Origin: Streptomyces xantholiticus
GTDB lineage: Bacteria; Actinomycetota; Actinomycetes; Streptomycetales; Streptomycetaceae
Assembly (NCBI RefSeq): GCF_014651015.1
Contig: NZ_BMWB01000001.1
Coordinates: 186,001 to 250,000, forward strand
Direction of reading: 5' to 3'
DNA: 64,000 bases
The notes below the pieces were generated by a model. It worked only from the letters and a program-made list of their open reading frames with translations. It was not told the DNA's origin and ran no database searches. Of this stretch, positions 26,505-34,427 are shown piece by piece. Positions within the stretch are counted from its first letter, which is position 1. The number at the start of each line of letters is the position of its first letter. A program made the translations under genes and the position numbers.

Positions 26505-26880
26505 TCACACCTGACCAGCGCCCATGGCCTCCGCCGGGCGAAGGTGCCGGGCGGCTTCCTCGTCCCTGCTCAGCCGCTCCAGGGTGCGGCCCAGCATGAG
26601 GTGGGCGTACGACCCGACGGGGTCCTGCTCGAGGACCCGGCGCGCAGCTCGGCCTCGACGCGGGTCAGCTGCGCGGAGTGGTAGTAGGCGCGAGCCGGCG
26701 GCAGACGCGCGGCCACGTTCTCCGGGGCGGTCTCGACCACCCCACCAAGGATGCGAGCGGCAGTGGCGTAGTCCTTCATCGCGAAATACAGCCGGGCGCG
26801 CTCGCACTCCTCGAAACTGTGACGCGAGCTGTTCGAGTGCCGATGGACGACCGCACACCAACCGCCGCTCGACCTCACGA
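26505..26880 (-). pseudogene. Frameshifted TPR-repeat protein
   Basis: The upstream part reads RARLYFAMKDYATAARILGGV and ARAYYHSAQLTRVEAELR in one frame. After about 26640 the reading continues in another frame as RVLEQDPVGSYAHLMLGRTL and LSRDEEAARHLRPAEAMG. Together these make the small tetratricopeptide protein seen in many streptomycetes, broken by one frameshift. The function of the intact family is not known to me. Confidence 0.7.
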
Positions 26881-26990
26881 AGTTCCTCGTACGCGTGTCC
26901 GCGAATCTGCCCGCGACTCACCCGTTACGGCAGCCGATCGAGGCCATTCTTGGAGCACATGTACTCATCGGCCACCCAGCTGGAGGAACC

Positions 26991-27062
26991 GTGAACCCCG
27001 TGCCCGCTCCTGGTGAACGACCCCAAGACCGCACACCTCCCGGCAAGGCGGTGACCTTGTGA
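26991..27062 (+). CDS. Possible 23-codon coupled leader ORF upstream of the Nudix gene
   Basis: A GTG preceded by GGAGG at five bases opens a 23-codon frame (VNPVPAPGERPQD...) whose TGA overlaps the Nudix GTG as GTGA. The proline-rich peptide has no recognisable domain. The ribosome site here is much better than any directly before the Nudix GTG, so translation of the small frame may deliver ribosomes to the Nudix gene. It could also be the remnant of a lost gene. Confidence 0.4.
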   Translation: MNPVPAPGERPQDRTPPGKAVTL

Positions 27063-28024
27063 GTGCGCACCAGTCCCCCGAGCCGACGAGCACGGCCGCT
27101 CTGCTTTTCAACAGCCGGGGCGAATACCTACTGCACCTGCGCGACGCCAACAAACCCATCTGCGACCCCGGCACCTGGTCCCTGGTGGGCGGTGCCCCCG
27201 AGGGCGAGGAGACGCCCGACGAGGCGATTGCCCGCGAGGTCCTCGAGGAGACAGGACTGCGCATCCCGGGGCTCACACAGTGGATCGATGTCCGCGCCGG
27301 CCGGCCGCACACGACGGAAGACCGCATCAGGGTCTACGTGGGGCGCTGGGACGGCGACGCCGCCGGCCTGCCGGTCACCGAGGGGATCATGTTCCGGTGG
27401 TTCAGCGTGCCGGTGATGGAGCACCTGACGATGTGTCCGTGGGCGTACGAAGCGATCCTCGCCCACCAGGCCGCACAGCCCGCGCATGACACCCGGCGTG
27501 TTCCGCACCAGCCGTCGGCCCCACCGGCTCCCGGTGGGACGTCAGCGGTGCGGAACGTGATCGGTGCCCATCTCTACCTCGAACGTGACGGCAGGACCCT
27601 GCTCGGTCTGCGCAGCCCCGCCCTGGCTTTCGCCGGGAACGAGTGGCACGCGCTGGCCGGTCACGTCGAGCGGGAGTCGGCGCGGGCGTGCGTGGTGCGC
27701 GAGGCCCGGGAGGAGGCCGGACTGATCATCGCCGAGCACGACCTCGCCCTTGTGCACACCGTGCACGTGCTCGACTCCCAGGACGCCGTACCCCGCATCC
27801 AGCTCTTCTTCCGCGCCCGGCGCTGGCAGGGCGAGCCACGGCTCTTGGAGCCGGACAAGTGCCTCAGCTGGGACTGGTGGCCCCTCGATGCCCTCCCGGA
27901 TCCGACTGTGCCGTACACCCGGGCCGCGATCGAGGGCATCCGAGAGGGGCATTCCTACACGGAGTTGGGCTGGACCGGCAGCCGGCCCCTGCTCCCTGCC
28001 GAAGGAGGCCGCCACGGCGGCTGA
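27059..28024 (+). CDS. Two-domain Nudix hydrolase
   Basis: A 321-residue protein with two Nudix folds. The first box (GAPEGEETPDEAIAREVLEE then TGL, about residues 45-70) fits Gx5Ex7REUXEExGU perfectly. The second (GHVERESARACVVREAREE then AGL, about 203-225) lacks one residue between the glycine and the first glutamate, so the loop is short, but REAREEAGL is intact. Nudix enzymes hydrolyse nucleoside diphosphates linked to another moiety. A linker rich in His and Pro (about 145-165) joins the halves. The GTG start lacks its own strong ribosome site and overlaps a small upstream frame. The second domain may be catalytically weakened. Confidence 0.88.
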   Translation: MSAHQSPEPTSTAALLFNSRGEYLLHLRDANKPICDPGTWSLVGGAPEGEETPDEAIAREVLEETGLRIPGLTQWIDVRAGRPHTTEDRIRVYVGRWDGDAAGLPVTEGIMFRWFSVPVMEHLTMCPWAYEAILAHQAAQPAHDTRRVPHQPSAPPAPGGTSAVRNVIGAHLYLERDGRTLLGLRSPALAFAGNEWHALAGHVERESARACVVREAREEAGLIIAEHDLALVHTVHVLDSQDAVPRIQLFFRARRWQGEPRLLEPDKCLSWDWWPLDALPDPTVPYTRAAIEGIREGHSYTELGWTGSRPLLPAEGGRHGG

Positions 28025-28089
28025 CCACGCCCTGGCGCAAGACGCGGCCGAGCAGCGTCTCGAACAGCCATGAGGGGCAGTCCCATCGC

Positions 28090-28129
28090 GCGGAGTGCAG
28101 GACGGCAGGCATGCGTTCCTGCACTCCGC
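28090..28129. terminator. Bidirectional hairpin between convergent genes
   Basis: A 13-base perfect inverted repeat (GCGGAGTGCAGGA and its complement) with a 14-base loop, downstream of the Nudix gene. Confidence 0.7.
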
Positions 28130-28178
28130 CAGGGCGGCACGGCTGTCGCGGAGGCGTCGCCCGAGAGGAAGAGGGTCA

Positions 28179-28204
28179 CCCCCGGGAGCGGTGCGTCCCG
28201 GGGG
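28179..28204. terminator. Second hairpin, just after the reductase stop
   Basis: Nine-base stem CCCCCGGGA / TCCCGGGGG with an eight-base loop, 18 bases beyond the stop of the minus-strand reductase gene. Confidence 0.65.
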
Positions 28205-28221
28205 CCGCGCTGCGCCGAACG

Positions 28222-29451
28222 CTAGAGGAGGTCGGTCAGCGGCACATCCGGGTCGGCGAGCTCGGCAGGATCGATCTGCCGCCCGGAGGTGACGAGGGCG
28301 CGGATGGGGTCGGTCACGTCCCAGACGTTGACGTTCATGCCCGCGAGCACCCGGCCGCCGGAGAGCCAGAAGGCGATGAACTCGCGGGTCGCGGTCGGGC
28401 CGCGGAAGACGACCCGGTCGTAGCCGTCGGGCTCCACATGACCGGTGTACTCCATGCCCAGGTCGTACTGGTCGGTGAAGAAGTACGGCACCCGGTCGTA
28501 GGTGACGTCCTGGCCGAGCATCGCCTTGGCCGCGGTCTGCGGCTGGTTCAGCGCGTTGGCCCAGTGCTCGACGCGGATGTGCTTGCCGAGCAGCGGGTGG
28601 AAGGCGTTGGCGACATCACCCGCGGCGTGGATGTCGGGGTCGGAGGAGCGCAGTCGGGCGTCGACGCGGACGCCGTTGTCGATCTCCAGGCCGGCGGCTT
28701 CGGCGAGCCCGGTGTCGGGGGTGATGCCGATACCGACAATGACCGCGTCGGCGTCGACGCGGACGCCGTCGGCCAGCAGAACGCCGTTCGCCCGGCCGTC
28801 CGCGCCGGTGATCTCGGCGACCTGCACGCCGCAGCGCAGGTCGACCCCGTGCTCGGTGTGCAGGTCCGCGAAGACCTGGGCCACCTCGCGGCCCAGGACC
28901 CGCAGCAGCGGCAGCTCCGCTGCCTCCAGCACCGTCACCTCGGCACCGGCGGCCCGGGCGGCGGCGGCCGTCTCGAGACCGATCCATCCGGCCCCGATCA
29001 CCGCCACGCGTGAGGCGGACGCGAACGCTTCCTTGATACGGTCGCTGTCGGCGAGCCGGCGCAGATAGTGCACACCGTCCAGAGCGGCTCCGGGCACGGG
29101 CAGGCGACGCGGCGACGAACCGGTGGTCAGGAGCAGTTTGGCGTATCCGATACGGCTGCCGTCGGCGAGCGTCACCTCGTGGGCGGCCCGGTCCACTGCG
29201 GTGACCGCGGTGCCGAGGCGCAGATCGACCTTGTGGTCGGTGTACCACTGGGGAGGGTGGACGTAGACGGTGTCACGCCCGTCCTTGCCCAGCAGATATC
29301 CCTTGGAGAGCGGCGGCCGTTCGTAGGGGTGCTCGGTCTCCTCCCCGAGCAGCACGAGCGGCCCGTCGAAACCCTCCTCCCGCAGGGTCTGCGCGGCTTT
29401 CGCGCCGGCCAGGCCGGCTCCGACGATCACAAATGGGTTGTCCACGGGCAT
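28222..29451 (-). CDS. Ferredoxin reductase-like FAD/NAD(P) oxidoreductase
   Basis: A 409-residue flavoprotein. FAD motif GAGLAGAKAA, the segment HPYERPPLSKGYL typical of putidaredoxin/rubredoxin-type reductases, NAD motif GAGWIGLETAAAA, and the second FAD segment HAAGDVANAFHPLLG followed by the reductase C-terminal domain. It should transfer electrons from NAD(P)H to a small ferredoxin or rubredoxin. No ferredoxin or P450 gene is adjacent. The ATG has GAGGAG upstream. It lies 62 bases after the HTH regulator on the same strand and is probably cotranscribed with it. Confidence 0.92.
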   Translation of the reverse strand: MPVDNPFVIVGAGLAGAKAAQTLREEGFDGPLVLLGEETEHPYERPPLSKGYLLGKDGRDTVYVHPPQWYTDHKVDLRLGTAVTAVDRAAHEVTLADGSRIGYAKLLLTTGSSPRRLPVPGAALDGVHYLRRLADSDRIKEAFASASRVAVIGAGWIGLETAAAARAAGAEVTVLEAAELPLLRVLGREVAQVFADLHTEHGVDLRCGVQVAEITGADGRANGVLLADGVRVDADAVIVGIGITPDTGLAEAAGLEIDNGVRVDARLRSSDPDIHAAGDVANAFHPLLGKHIRVEHWANALNQPQTAAKAMLGQDVTYDRVPYFFTDQYDLGMEYTGHVEPDGYDRVVFRGPTATREFIAFWLSGGRVLAGMNVNVWDVTDPIRALVTSGRQIDPAELADPDVPLTDLL

Positions 29452-29513
29452 GTCCGCTCCTCTGTCGCGTCGGGAGTGCTCGCGGGGCGGCCCCCTACCA
29501 CCCGCCGAGCTGA

Positions 29514-30314
29514 TCAATCGGGTTTGCGGTCTTCCGGGTTCCGGACGCCGGGCCCCTGCGCGCAGCTTCCGGCGGGGCCGGGCGTGCTGTTGCCTCCCGG
29601 CGCGGCGCGCAGTTCCACACAGCACCGTCCCGGACGGGGGGCGAGGACGGCCTCGATCCCCGCGGTGCGCAGTCCGGTGAGGAAGCCCCCGAGGTAGGCG
29701 TGGTTGATCCCGCACACCAGCTCCGGGGAGCGGGCGGCGAGCGGGTGGAAGGGGCAGTTGCGCAGCTGGAGCTCGGTCGGGCCCAGACGGTCCGGCTCGA
29801 AGCCGTGCTCCTCCAGCACGGCTTCGCCGAGTGAGACGGAACGCTCCGGCCCCAGCCTGCCCGGACGGCTGCGGGCACGGGCGGCCGCCCCGAGCTCCTC
29901 GCCCCGCTGCCGTGCCGTGCGCAGCGCGGCGGCCCGCGCGTCCTCGCCCGGCTCCTGACTGAGGACCGCGTCCATGAGGATCTCCGCGAGGACGTCCGGA
30001 CGACGTTCGGGGATGCTGATGCGGATGTCGGTGCCGGCCGGCTCGTAGACCTTCGGCCTGCGGCCCACCCTGGGCGCCCCTCCAGGGCTGTCGTAGCCGG
30101 CGCACAGCAGCCCGGCCGCGACGAGTTTGTCCAGGTGGAAGGCGGCCAGCTTGACCGAGATGCCCGCATCGGCAGCCGCCTCTTCCCGTGTCACCGGCCG
30201 ATGGGCGCGCCGTATGAAGCCGTACATCCTGCGGCGCAGTTCGTCGGCCAGGACCGAGACCGCTTCGACGCCCTCGGCGGTGGAGGGAGAAGACGGCGTC
30301 AGGTCGGAGCTCAT
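29514..30314 (-). CDS. Winged-helix transcriptional regulator with a cysteine-containing sensor domain
   Basis: A 266-residue protein. An N-terminal ArsR/DeoR-like winged helix (RRRMYGFIRRAHRPVTREEA, GISVKLAAFHLDKLVAAGLL, GRRPKVYEP) is followed by a long C-terminal domain with conserved cysteines at NCPFHPLA, LVCGINHAYL and RCCVEL. The arrangement resembles the SufR-type HTH regulators in which such cysteines hold an iron-sulfur cluster. It is transcribed with the flavin reductase and divergently from the GTP cyclohydrolase gene, whose promoter holds a dyad (30392-30414). Redox or iron-sulfur sensing is inferred from the cysteine pattern. Confidence 0.82.
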   Translation of the reverse strand: MSSDLTPSSPSTAEGVEAVSVLADELRRRMYGFIRRAHRPVTREEAAADAGISVKLAAFHLDKLVAAGLLCAGYDSPGGAPRVGRRPKVYEPAGTDIRISIPERRPDVLAEILMDAVLSQEPGEDARAAALRTARQRGEELGAAARARSRPGRLGPERSVSLGEAVLEEHGFEPDRLGPTELQLRNCPFHPLAARSPELVCGINHAYLGGFLTGLRTAGIEAVLAPRPGRCCVELRAAPGGNSTPGPAGSCAQGPGVRNPEDRKPD

Positions 30315-30379
30315 GCCCCCACCATAACGCCAATCAGGTCAGACGTAACTTCAAACAAGCGACTCAGTACAGGGGATCC

Positions 30380-30414
30380 TTGACCACGACCCTAATAAGA
30401 CCAATACTGATTAG
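30380..30414 (+). promoter_or_regulatory. folE promoter with overlapping dyad operator candidate
   Basis: TTGACC (30380-30385) and AATACT (30403-30408) are spaced by 17 bases. The dyad CTAAT (30392-30396) / ATTAG (30410-30414) straddles the -10 position. The 135-base divergent region (30315-30448) is unusually AT-rich for this DNA. The neighbouring cysteine-containing regulator is the obvious candidate binder. Both assignments are by eye. Confidence 0.45.
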
Positions 30415-30448
30415 TGAAATTAACATCGCGTCGGCATCGGAGAGTGAC

Positions 30449-31141
30449 ATGTACCAGCAGCCTCACCCCACCTTGCACCTGGCCTCCGACGCCGACCAGG
30501 CGTCGACACCGGCGCCGGCGGCCGACCATGCGTCGACACCAGCGCCGCCGGCGCCGGCGGCGCTCCGCGTGGTGCACGAGGCACAGGAGGCGGATCTGGC
30601 GGCCGCCGAGCTGGCCGCCGGGCAGTTCCTGCAGGCCCTGGGCATCAGCACGGATTCCGAGAGCCTTCGCGGCACCCCGGGCCGGATGGCCCGGGCCTAC
30701 GCGGAGCTGTTCAGCCCCCGCCCCTTCGACCTGACCACCTTCCCCAACGACGAGGGCTACGACGAGCTCGTCCTCGCCCGCGGCATCCCCCTGCGGTCGG
30801 TGTGCGAGCACCACCTGCTGCCGTTCGTCGGCACCGCCCACATCGGCTACCTGCCCGGCAACCGGATTCTCGGCCTGTCGAAGCTCGCCCGCGTCCTCGA
30901 GCACTTCGCCTGCCGCCCGCAGGTACAGGAACGACTCACCAAGCAGGTCGCCGACTGGCTCCAGAACCAGCTGGAACCCAAGGGCGTCGGCGTCGTGATC
31001 CAGGCCGAGCACACCTGTATGACGCTGCGCGGCGCGCAGGCCACCGGCACCACGACGATGACCTCCACGCTGCTCGGCCTGCTGCGCACGGACGGCCGGT
31101 CCCGCAGCGAGTTCCTCGCCCTGACCGGTCCGCACCACTGA
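30449..31141 (+). CDS. folE: GTP cyclohydrolase I
   Basis: About 230 residues. The catalytic core is complete: zinc ligands in SVCEHHLLPF and HTCMTLRG, the segment PGNRILGLSKLARVLEHFA, and VGVVIQAEHTCM. It converts GTP to 7,8-dihydroneopterin triphosphate for folate or pterin synthesis. The frame opens 23 codons earlier, but the ATG at 30449 follows GGAGAG and removes a non-conserved stretch. The N-terminal 40 residues are a low-complexity tail with a tenfold-residue repeat (ASTPAP twice). No other folate genes are nearby, so this may be a second, conditionally used paralogue. It is divergent from the cysteine-containing regulator. Confidence 0.92.
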   Translation: MYQQPHPTLHLASDADQASTPAPAADHASTPAPPAPAALRVVHEAQEADLAAAELAAGQFLQALGISTDSESLRGTPGRMARAYAELFSPRPFDLTTFPNDEGYDELVLARGIPLRSVCEHHLLPFVGTAHIGYLPGNRILGLSKLARVLEHFACRPQVQERLTKQVADWLQNQLEPKGVGVVIQAEHTCMTLRGAQATGTTTMTSTLLGLLRTDGRSRSEFLALTGPHH

Positions 31142-31163
31142 CGCGGGACGCCCGAGTCCTTGT

Positions 31164-31191
31164 GCACGGCCGGCCGCGAAGCCGGCCGTGC
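31164..31191. terminator. Hairpin between convergent folE and acyl-CoA dehydrogenase genes
   Basis: Perfect 11-base stem GCACGGCCGGC with its complement and a six-base loop, placed to end transcription from both sides. Confidence 0.75.
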
Positions 31192-31214
31192 GGGCGCGCG
31201 GCAAAGGGCGCTGC

Positions 31215-32939
31215 TCAGCCGGCGGCGACGGGCACGCGGGCGATCACGGTGGCAAGGTCGAGACCCGCGGGCAGCGTGCCGAAGGCCAGGCCGCGGTCCC
31301 CCGCCAGCCGCGACGCACAGAAGGCGTCCGCCACGGCCGCCGGCGCGTGCCGGACCAGCAGCGAGCCTTGAAGCACCAGGGCCATGCGCTCCACCAGTCG
31401 GCGGGCTCCCGGCACGGCGTCGTCACCGGGCACCAGCTCGGCACGCAACTGCCGCCAGGCCCCGTCCAGCCGGGCATCCGCGCCCGTGGCGGCTTCGATC
31501 TCGGCGCCGTACGCCTCCAGGCACTCGGGCTCCCTGGCCAGCGCGCGCAGCACATCGAGTGCGTTGACGTTGCCGGAGCCCTCCCAGATTCCGTTGAGCG
31601 GCGCCTCCCGGTAGAGCCGGGGCATGCCGGACGCCTCGTCGTAGCCGTTGCCGCCCAGGCACTCCAGCGCTTCGGCGACCGCCGCCGGCTGGCGCTTGCA
31701 CACCCAGTACTTGCCGACCGCCGTCGCCAGCCGCAGGAACGCCCGCTCCCGGGCGTCGCCGCGCTGTGCCCGGTCGGCTGCTCCCGCGATCCGCAGCGCG
31801 AGCATCGTCGCCGCCTCGGACTCGACGCTCAGGTCGGCGACGACGTTGCGCATCAGCGGCTGGTCGATCAGCTTGGCGCCGAACACGGACCGGTGGCGGA
31901 CATGGTGGACGGCGTGGGTCAGCGCGGTGCGGATGCCGGTCGCGGAGCCGAGGACGCAGTCGAGACGGGTCATCGTGACCATGTCGATGATCGTGCGCAC
32001 GCCCTGGCCCTGCGGCCCCACCGGCCAGGCGACGGTGTCGTCGAACTCGGGCTCGCTGCTGGCGTTGCTGCGGTTCCCCAGCTTGTCCTTGAGGCGCTGG
32101 ATACGGAAGGTGTTGCGGCTGCCGTCGGGCAGCACCCGCGGAACCAGGAAGCAGGACAGGCCCCCGGGCGCCTGCGCCAGCACGAGGAACAGGTCGTTCA
32201 TGGGTGCGCTCGTGAACCACTTGTGGCCGCGCAGCCGCCAGGTGCCGTCGGGCTGTTCGGCGGCGACGGTGGTGTTGGCGCGGACGTCGGTGCCGCCCTG
32301 CTTCTCCGTCATCCCCATGCCGGCGAGCAGCCCGCGCTTGCCTTGGGGGGCGTGCAGACCGGGGTCGTACACACGGCTGGTCAGCAGCGGCTCGTAGACC
32401 GCGGCCAGTTGCGGTGCGGAGCGCAGCGCAGGGACGACGGCATAGGTCATGGACACGGGGCAGGCATGGCCCTGTTCGGCCGAGCTCCACACCATGAACC
32501 CCGCGGCGCGGGCGACATGGGCGCCGGGTCGGTCGTCGGCCCAAGGCGCGCCCCCGAGTCCCTCGCGGATCGCCAAGTCCATGAGCGAGTGGTACGACGG
32601 GTGGAACTCCACCTCGTCGATCCGGTTCCCGTAGCGGTCGTGGGTGCGCAGCAGCGGTTCGCAGCGATTGGCCTCCTCGGCCCAGCGCCGGACCTCCTCG
32701 GAGCCGGCCAGCCTGCCGATGCGGTGCAGGTCCGGCACGTACCACCCGGCGCCCTCGCGTTCCACGCCTTCGAGCAGCACGGCGTCGTCCGCGACGTCGT
32801 GGCCGACCAGGGGCGGCGGCTGGTTGGTCACCTCGTGGGTGCGCGCGGGGTTGCTGCGCGGGGAGGCCTCGCCGGACCGGCCGTGGGACGCGGGCGCGGC
32901 GACGGCGGGCGATGCGGATGCGGCGGAGTTCGCGGTCAT
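31215..32939 (-). CDS. AidB-like acyl-CoA dehydrogenase
   Basis: A 574-residue acyl-CoA dehydrogenase-fold protein. The AidB-type opening (NQPPPLVGHDVADDAVLLEG), flavin segments GMTEKQGGTDVRAN and HKWFTSAP, and the C-terminal segment ECLGGNGYDEASGMPRLYRE then LNGIWEGSGNV are characteristic. AidB is induced by alkylating agents in E. coli and binds DNA and FAD; actinobacterial relatives are mostly uncharacterised. The ATG at 32939 has GAGGA upstream. It lies 28 bases after a TetR gene on the same strand, probably one autoregulated operon. An ordinary acyl-CoA substrate is not excluded. Confidence 0.92.
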   Translation of the reverse strand: MTANSAASASPAVAAPASHGRSGEASPRSNPARTHEVTNQPPPLVGHDVADDAVLLEGVEREGAGWYVPDLHRIGRLAGSEEVRRWAEEANRCEPLLRTHDRYGNRIDEVEFHPSYHSLMDLAIREGLGGAPWADDRPGAHVARAAGFMVWSSAEQGHACPVSMTYAVVPALRSAPQLAAVYEPLLTSRVYDPGLHAPQGKRGLLAGMGMTEKQGGTDVRANTTVAAEQPDGTWRLRGHKWFTSAPMNDLFLVLAQAPGGLSCFLVPRVLPDGSRNTFRIQRLKDKLGNRSNASSEPEFDDTVAWPVGPQGQGVRTIIDMVTMTRLDCVLGSATGIRTALTHAVHHVRHRSVFGAKLIDQPLMRNVVADLSVESEAATMLALRIAGAADRAQRGDARERAFLRLATAVGKYWVCKRQPAAVAEALECLGGNGYDEASGMPRLYREAPLNGIWEGSGNVNALDVLRALAREPECLEAYGAEIEAATGADARLDGAWRQLRAELVPGDDAVPGARRLVERMALVLQGSLLVRHAPAAVADAFCASRLAGDRGLAFGTLPAGLDLATVIARVPVAAG

Positions 32940-32967
32940 CACTGGTCCTCGGACGTCGTAGGGGTGG

Positions 32968-33585
32968 TCAGCCGGCGGGCAGGGCGCCCGCGCAGCGCAG
33001 GGACATCGCCACCAGCTCGGTGACCAGGTGCTCGGCGGCGTCGCCCCCGGCCGGGGCGGACAGCGGGTCCACGAGCACCTCGCCGATCGCACCGGTCAGC
33101 GCAGCGGCGGTGACGTCGGGGTCCTGGGCAGGCAGCTGCCCGCCGGCGATGCCCTCACGGATCACCTCGGCGAACACCTCGCGGTAGCGGCGCCGGAACT
33201 CCAGCCGCTCGCTGCCCACCGCCGGTTCGGCGGGGGCGGCGAGCAGGGCGTGGGCCAGGCCACGGCGCTCCATGGCCCGGCGGGCGAAGACGCCCACCCC
33301 GAGCGCGAGCCGTTCGACCGGATCCCCGCTGCCGTCCCTGAGCACTTCGCCGAGGACCTCGACCTCACGTCCGGAAGCACGGCGGAAGACCTCGACGGCG
33401 AGCGCTCCCTTGGAGGGGAAGTGCTGGTAGACCGAGCCGACCGACATGCCCGCGGCCGCGGCGACCGCGGCGACGGAGGCGTTCGCCCAGCCGACCTCGG
33501 CCACGACGGACGTGGCCTGCTCGACCAGATGCTCTCTGGCGGCGTCCAGGCGGCTCTGCACGGCGGGCGTCTTGCGGTAGGCCAT
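32968..33585 (-). CDS. TetR-family repressor of the AidB-like gene
   Basis: A 205-residue protein. A TetR N-terminal helix-turn-helix (VEQATSVVAEVGWANASV, AAAAGMSVGSVYQHFPSKGA) precedes a helical ligand-binding domain. A 14-base dyad (33594-33607) lies nine bases before its ATG, which suggests autoregulation. It is cotranscribed with the AidB-like acyl-CoA dehydrogenase 28 bases downstream. The inducer is unknown; an acyl-CoA or a toxic small molecule would fit the partner. Confidence 0.92.
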   Translation of the reverse strand: MAYRKTPAVQSRLDAAREHLVEQATSVVAEVGWANASVAAVAAAAGMSVGSVYQHFPSKGALAVEVFRRASGREVEVLGEVLRDGSGDPVERLALGVGVFARRAMERRGLAHALLAAPAEPAVGSERLEFRRRYREVFAEVIREGIAGGQLPAQDPDVTAAALTGAIGEVLVDPLSAPAGGDAAEHLVTELVAMSLRCAGALPAG

Positions 33586-33593
33586 GCAACAAG

Positions 33594-33607
33594 TGAACCA
33601 CCGTTCA
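33594..33607. promoter_or_regulatory. TetR operator candidate, TGAAC-CACC-GTTCA
   Basis: A perfect five-base-arm inverted repeat with a four-base spacer, directly before the TetR start codon. The pattern TGAAC-N4-GTTCA is typical for TetR repressors. Confidence 0.65.
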
Positions 33608-33647
33608 GGGGTTCATGGCCAGGCCCGCGGCGTCGGTCCGCGCTCGG

Positions 33648-34208
33648 TCAGTCCTCGAGGGTGTCCGCCTCCCCGGTGACTGCCGAGTCGTCCACGTCCG
33701 CGCCGATCTGTCCCTTCGCTCGCCTGCCGACGACCGCGGCCGCGGCCACTGCGCTGGCCGCGAAGGCCGCCGCGAGCACCCACGGCCGGTCGAAGCGGTG
33801 GCCGGTGACATGGTCGAGCGAGCAACGGCCGGGGCCCATGACGCCGACAGCGGCCGCCGTGAAACCGAGGAACGCGGGGTACTCGAAGCCGCCGGACTGG
33901 GCGAAGAAGCCGGCCGGGGCGTGCACCGAGACCGCGCCCGCCATGTTTCCGGTCACCGCCGCGCCGGCCGCGGGGGTGGCGAGGCCCAGGGCAAGCAGCA
34001 TGCCGCCGCCGGCCTCCGTGACGCCGGCGGCGAGCGCACTGTGCCTGGGCGGGTGGAAACCCATGGCCTCCATGCCCTTGGCGGTTGCCTCCAGGCCGCC
34101 GCCGCCGAACCAGCCGAAGAGCTTCTGGGTGCCGTGGGCCATGAGGACGGCGCCGGTCCCGACGCGCAGGACGAGCAGGCCGAGGTCACGTCGGTTGAGG
34201 GGGGTCAT
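33648..34208 (-). CDS. DoxX-family membrane protein
   Basis: A 186-residue protein. Four predicted hydrophobic segments follow the DoxX pattern (LGLLVLRVGTGAVLMAHG, TQKLFGWFGGGG, GVTEAGGGMLLALGLATPAA, ITGNMAGA-type stretch). The C-terminal tail is charged. DoxX proteins are small membrane proteins linked in some actinobacteria to thiol redox homeostasis with SseA and SodA, which are not present here. It lies after the TetR gene on the same strand but is separated by the TetR operator, so it is probably transcribed alone. Confidence 0.9.
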   Translation of the reverse strand: MTPLNRRDLGLLVLRVGTGAVLMAHGTQKLFGWFGGGGLEATAKGMEAMGFHPPRHSALAAGVTEAGGGMLLALGLATPAAGAAVTGNMAGAVSVHAPAGFFAQSGGFEYPAFLGFTAAAVGVMGPGRCSLDHVTGHRFDRPWVLAAAFAASAVAAAAVVGRRAKGQIGADVDDSAVTGEADTLED

Positions 34209-34332
34209 CGGTTCTCCCGGTGCGGGTGACGGTGGGCGACGCCATCCACTCTCGGCCTCCCGGGCGCCGGGGCCGCTGCGTTGCTGGGCCGTACGGGTGA
34301 GCCGCGTACGCCGTTCTGACCCGCCCTGTCAG

Positions 34333-34418
34333 CCGCTGCCGTACGCCGGTACGCCGTCCGACGGGCCCTATCCCACCGCTGCCGTACCCCCGTACGCCGT
34401 CCGAGGGGCCCGATCCGG
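34333..34418. repeat. Two tandem 43-base repeats upstream of the DoxX gene
   Basis: CCGCTGCCGTAC...GGGCCC-YATCC occurs at 34333 and again at 34376 with a few mismatches. A further partial copy (GCCGCGTACGCCGTTCTGAC) lies just before it. The region 34209-34427 contains no gene. It lies just downstream of the alkA stop. Confidence 0.7.
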
Positions 34419-34427
34419 TCGGACCTG

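Noticed and set aside
31188..33023. A 611-codon plus-strand frame antisense to the AidB-like gene
   Set aside because: No domain, arginine- and glycine-rich shadow; the minus-strand gene has full family motifs.
34333..34418. Possible CRISPR array
   Set aside because: Only two contiguous repeats without spacers; a tandem repeat, not an array.
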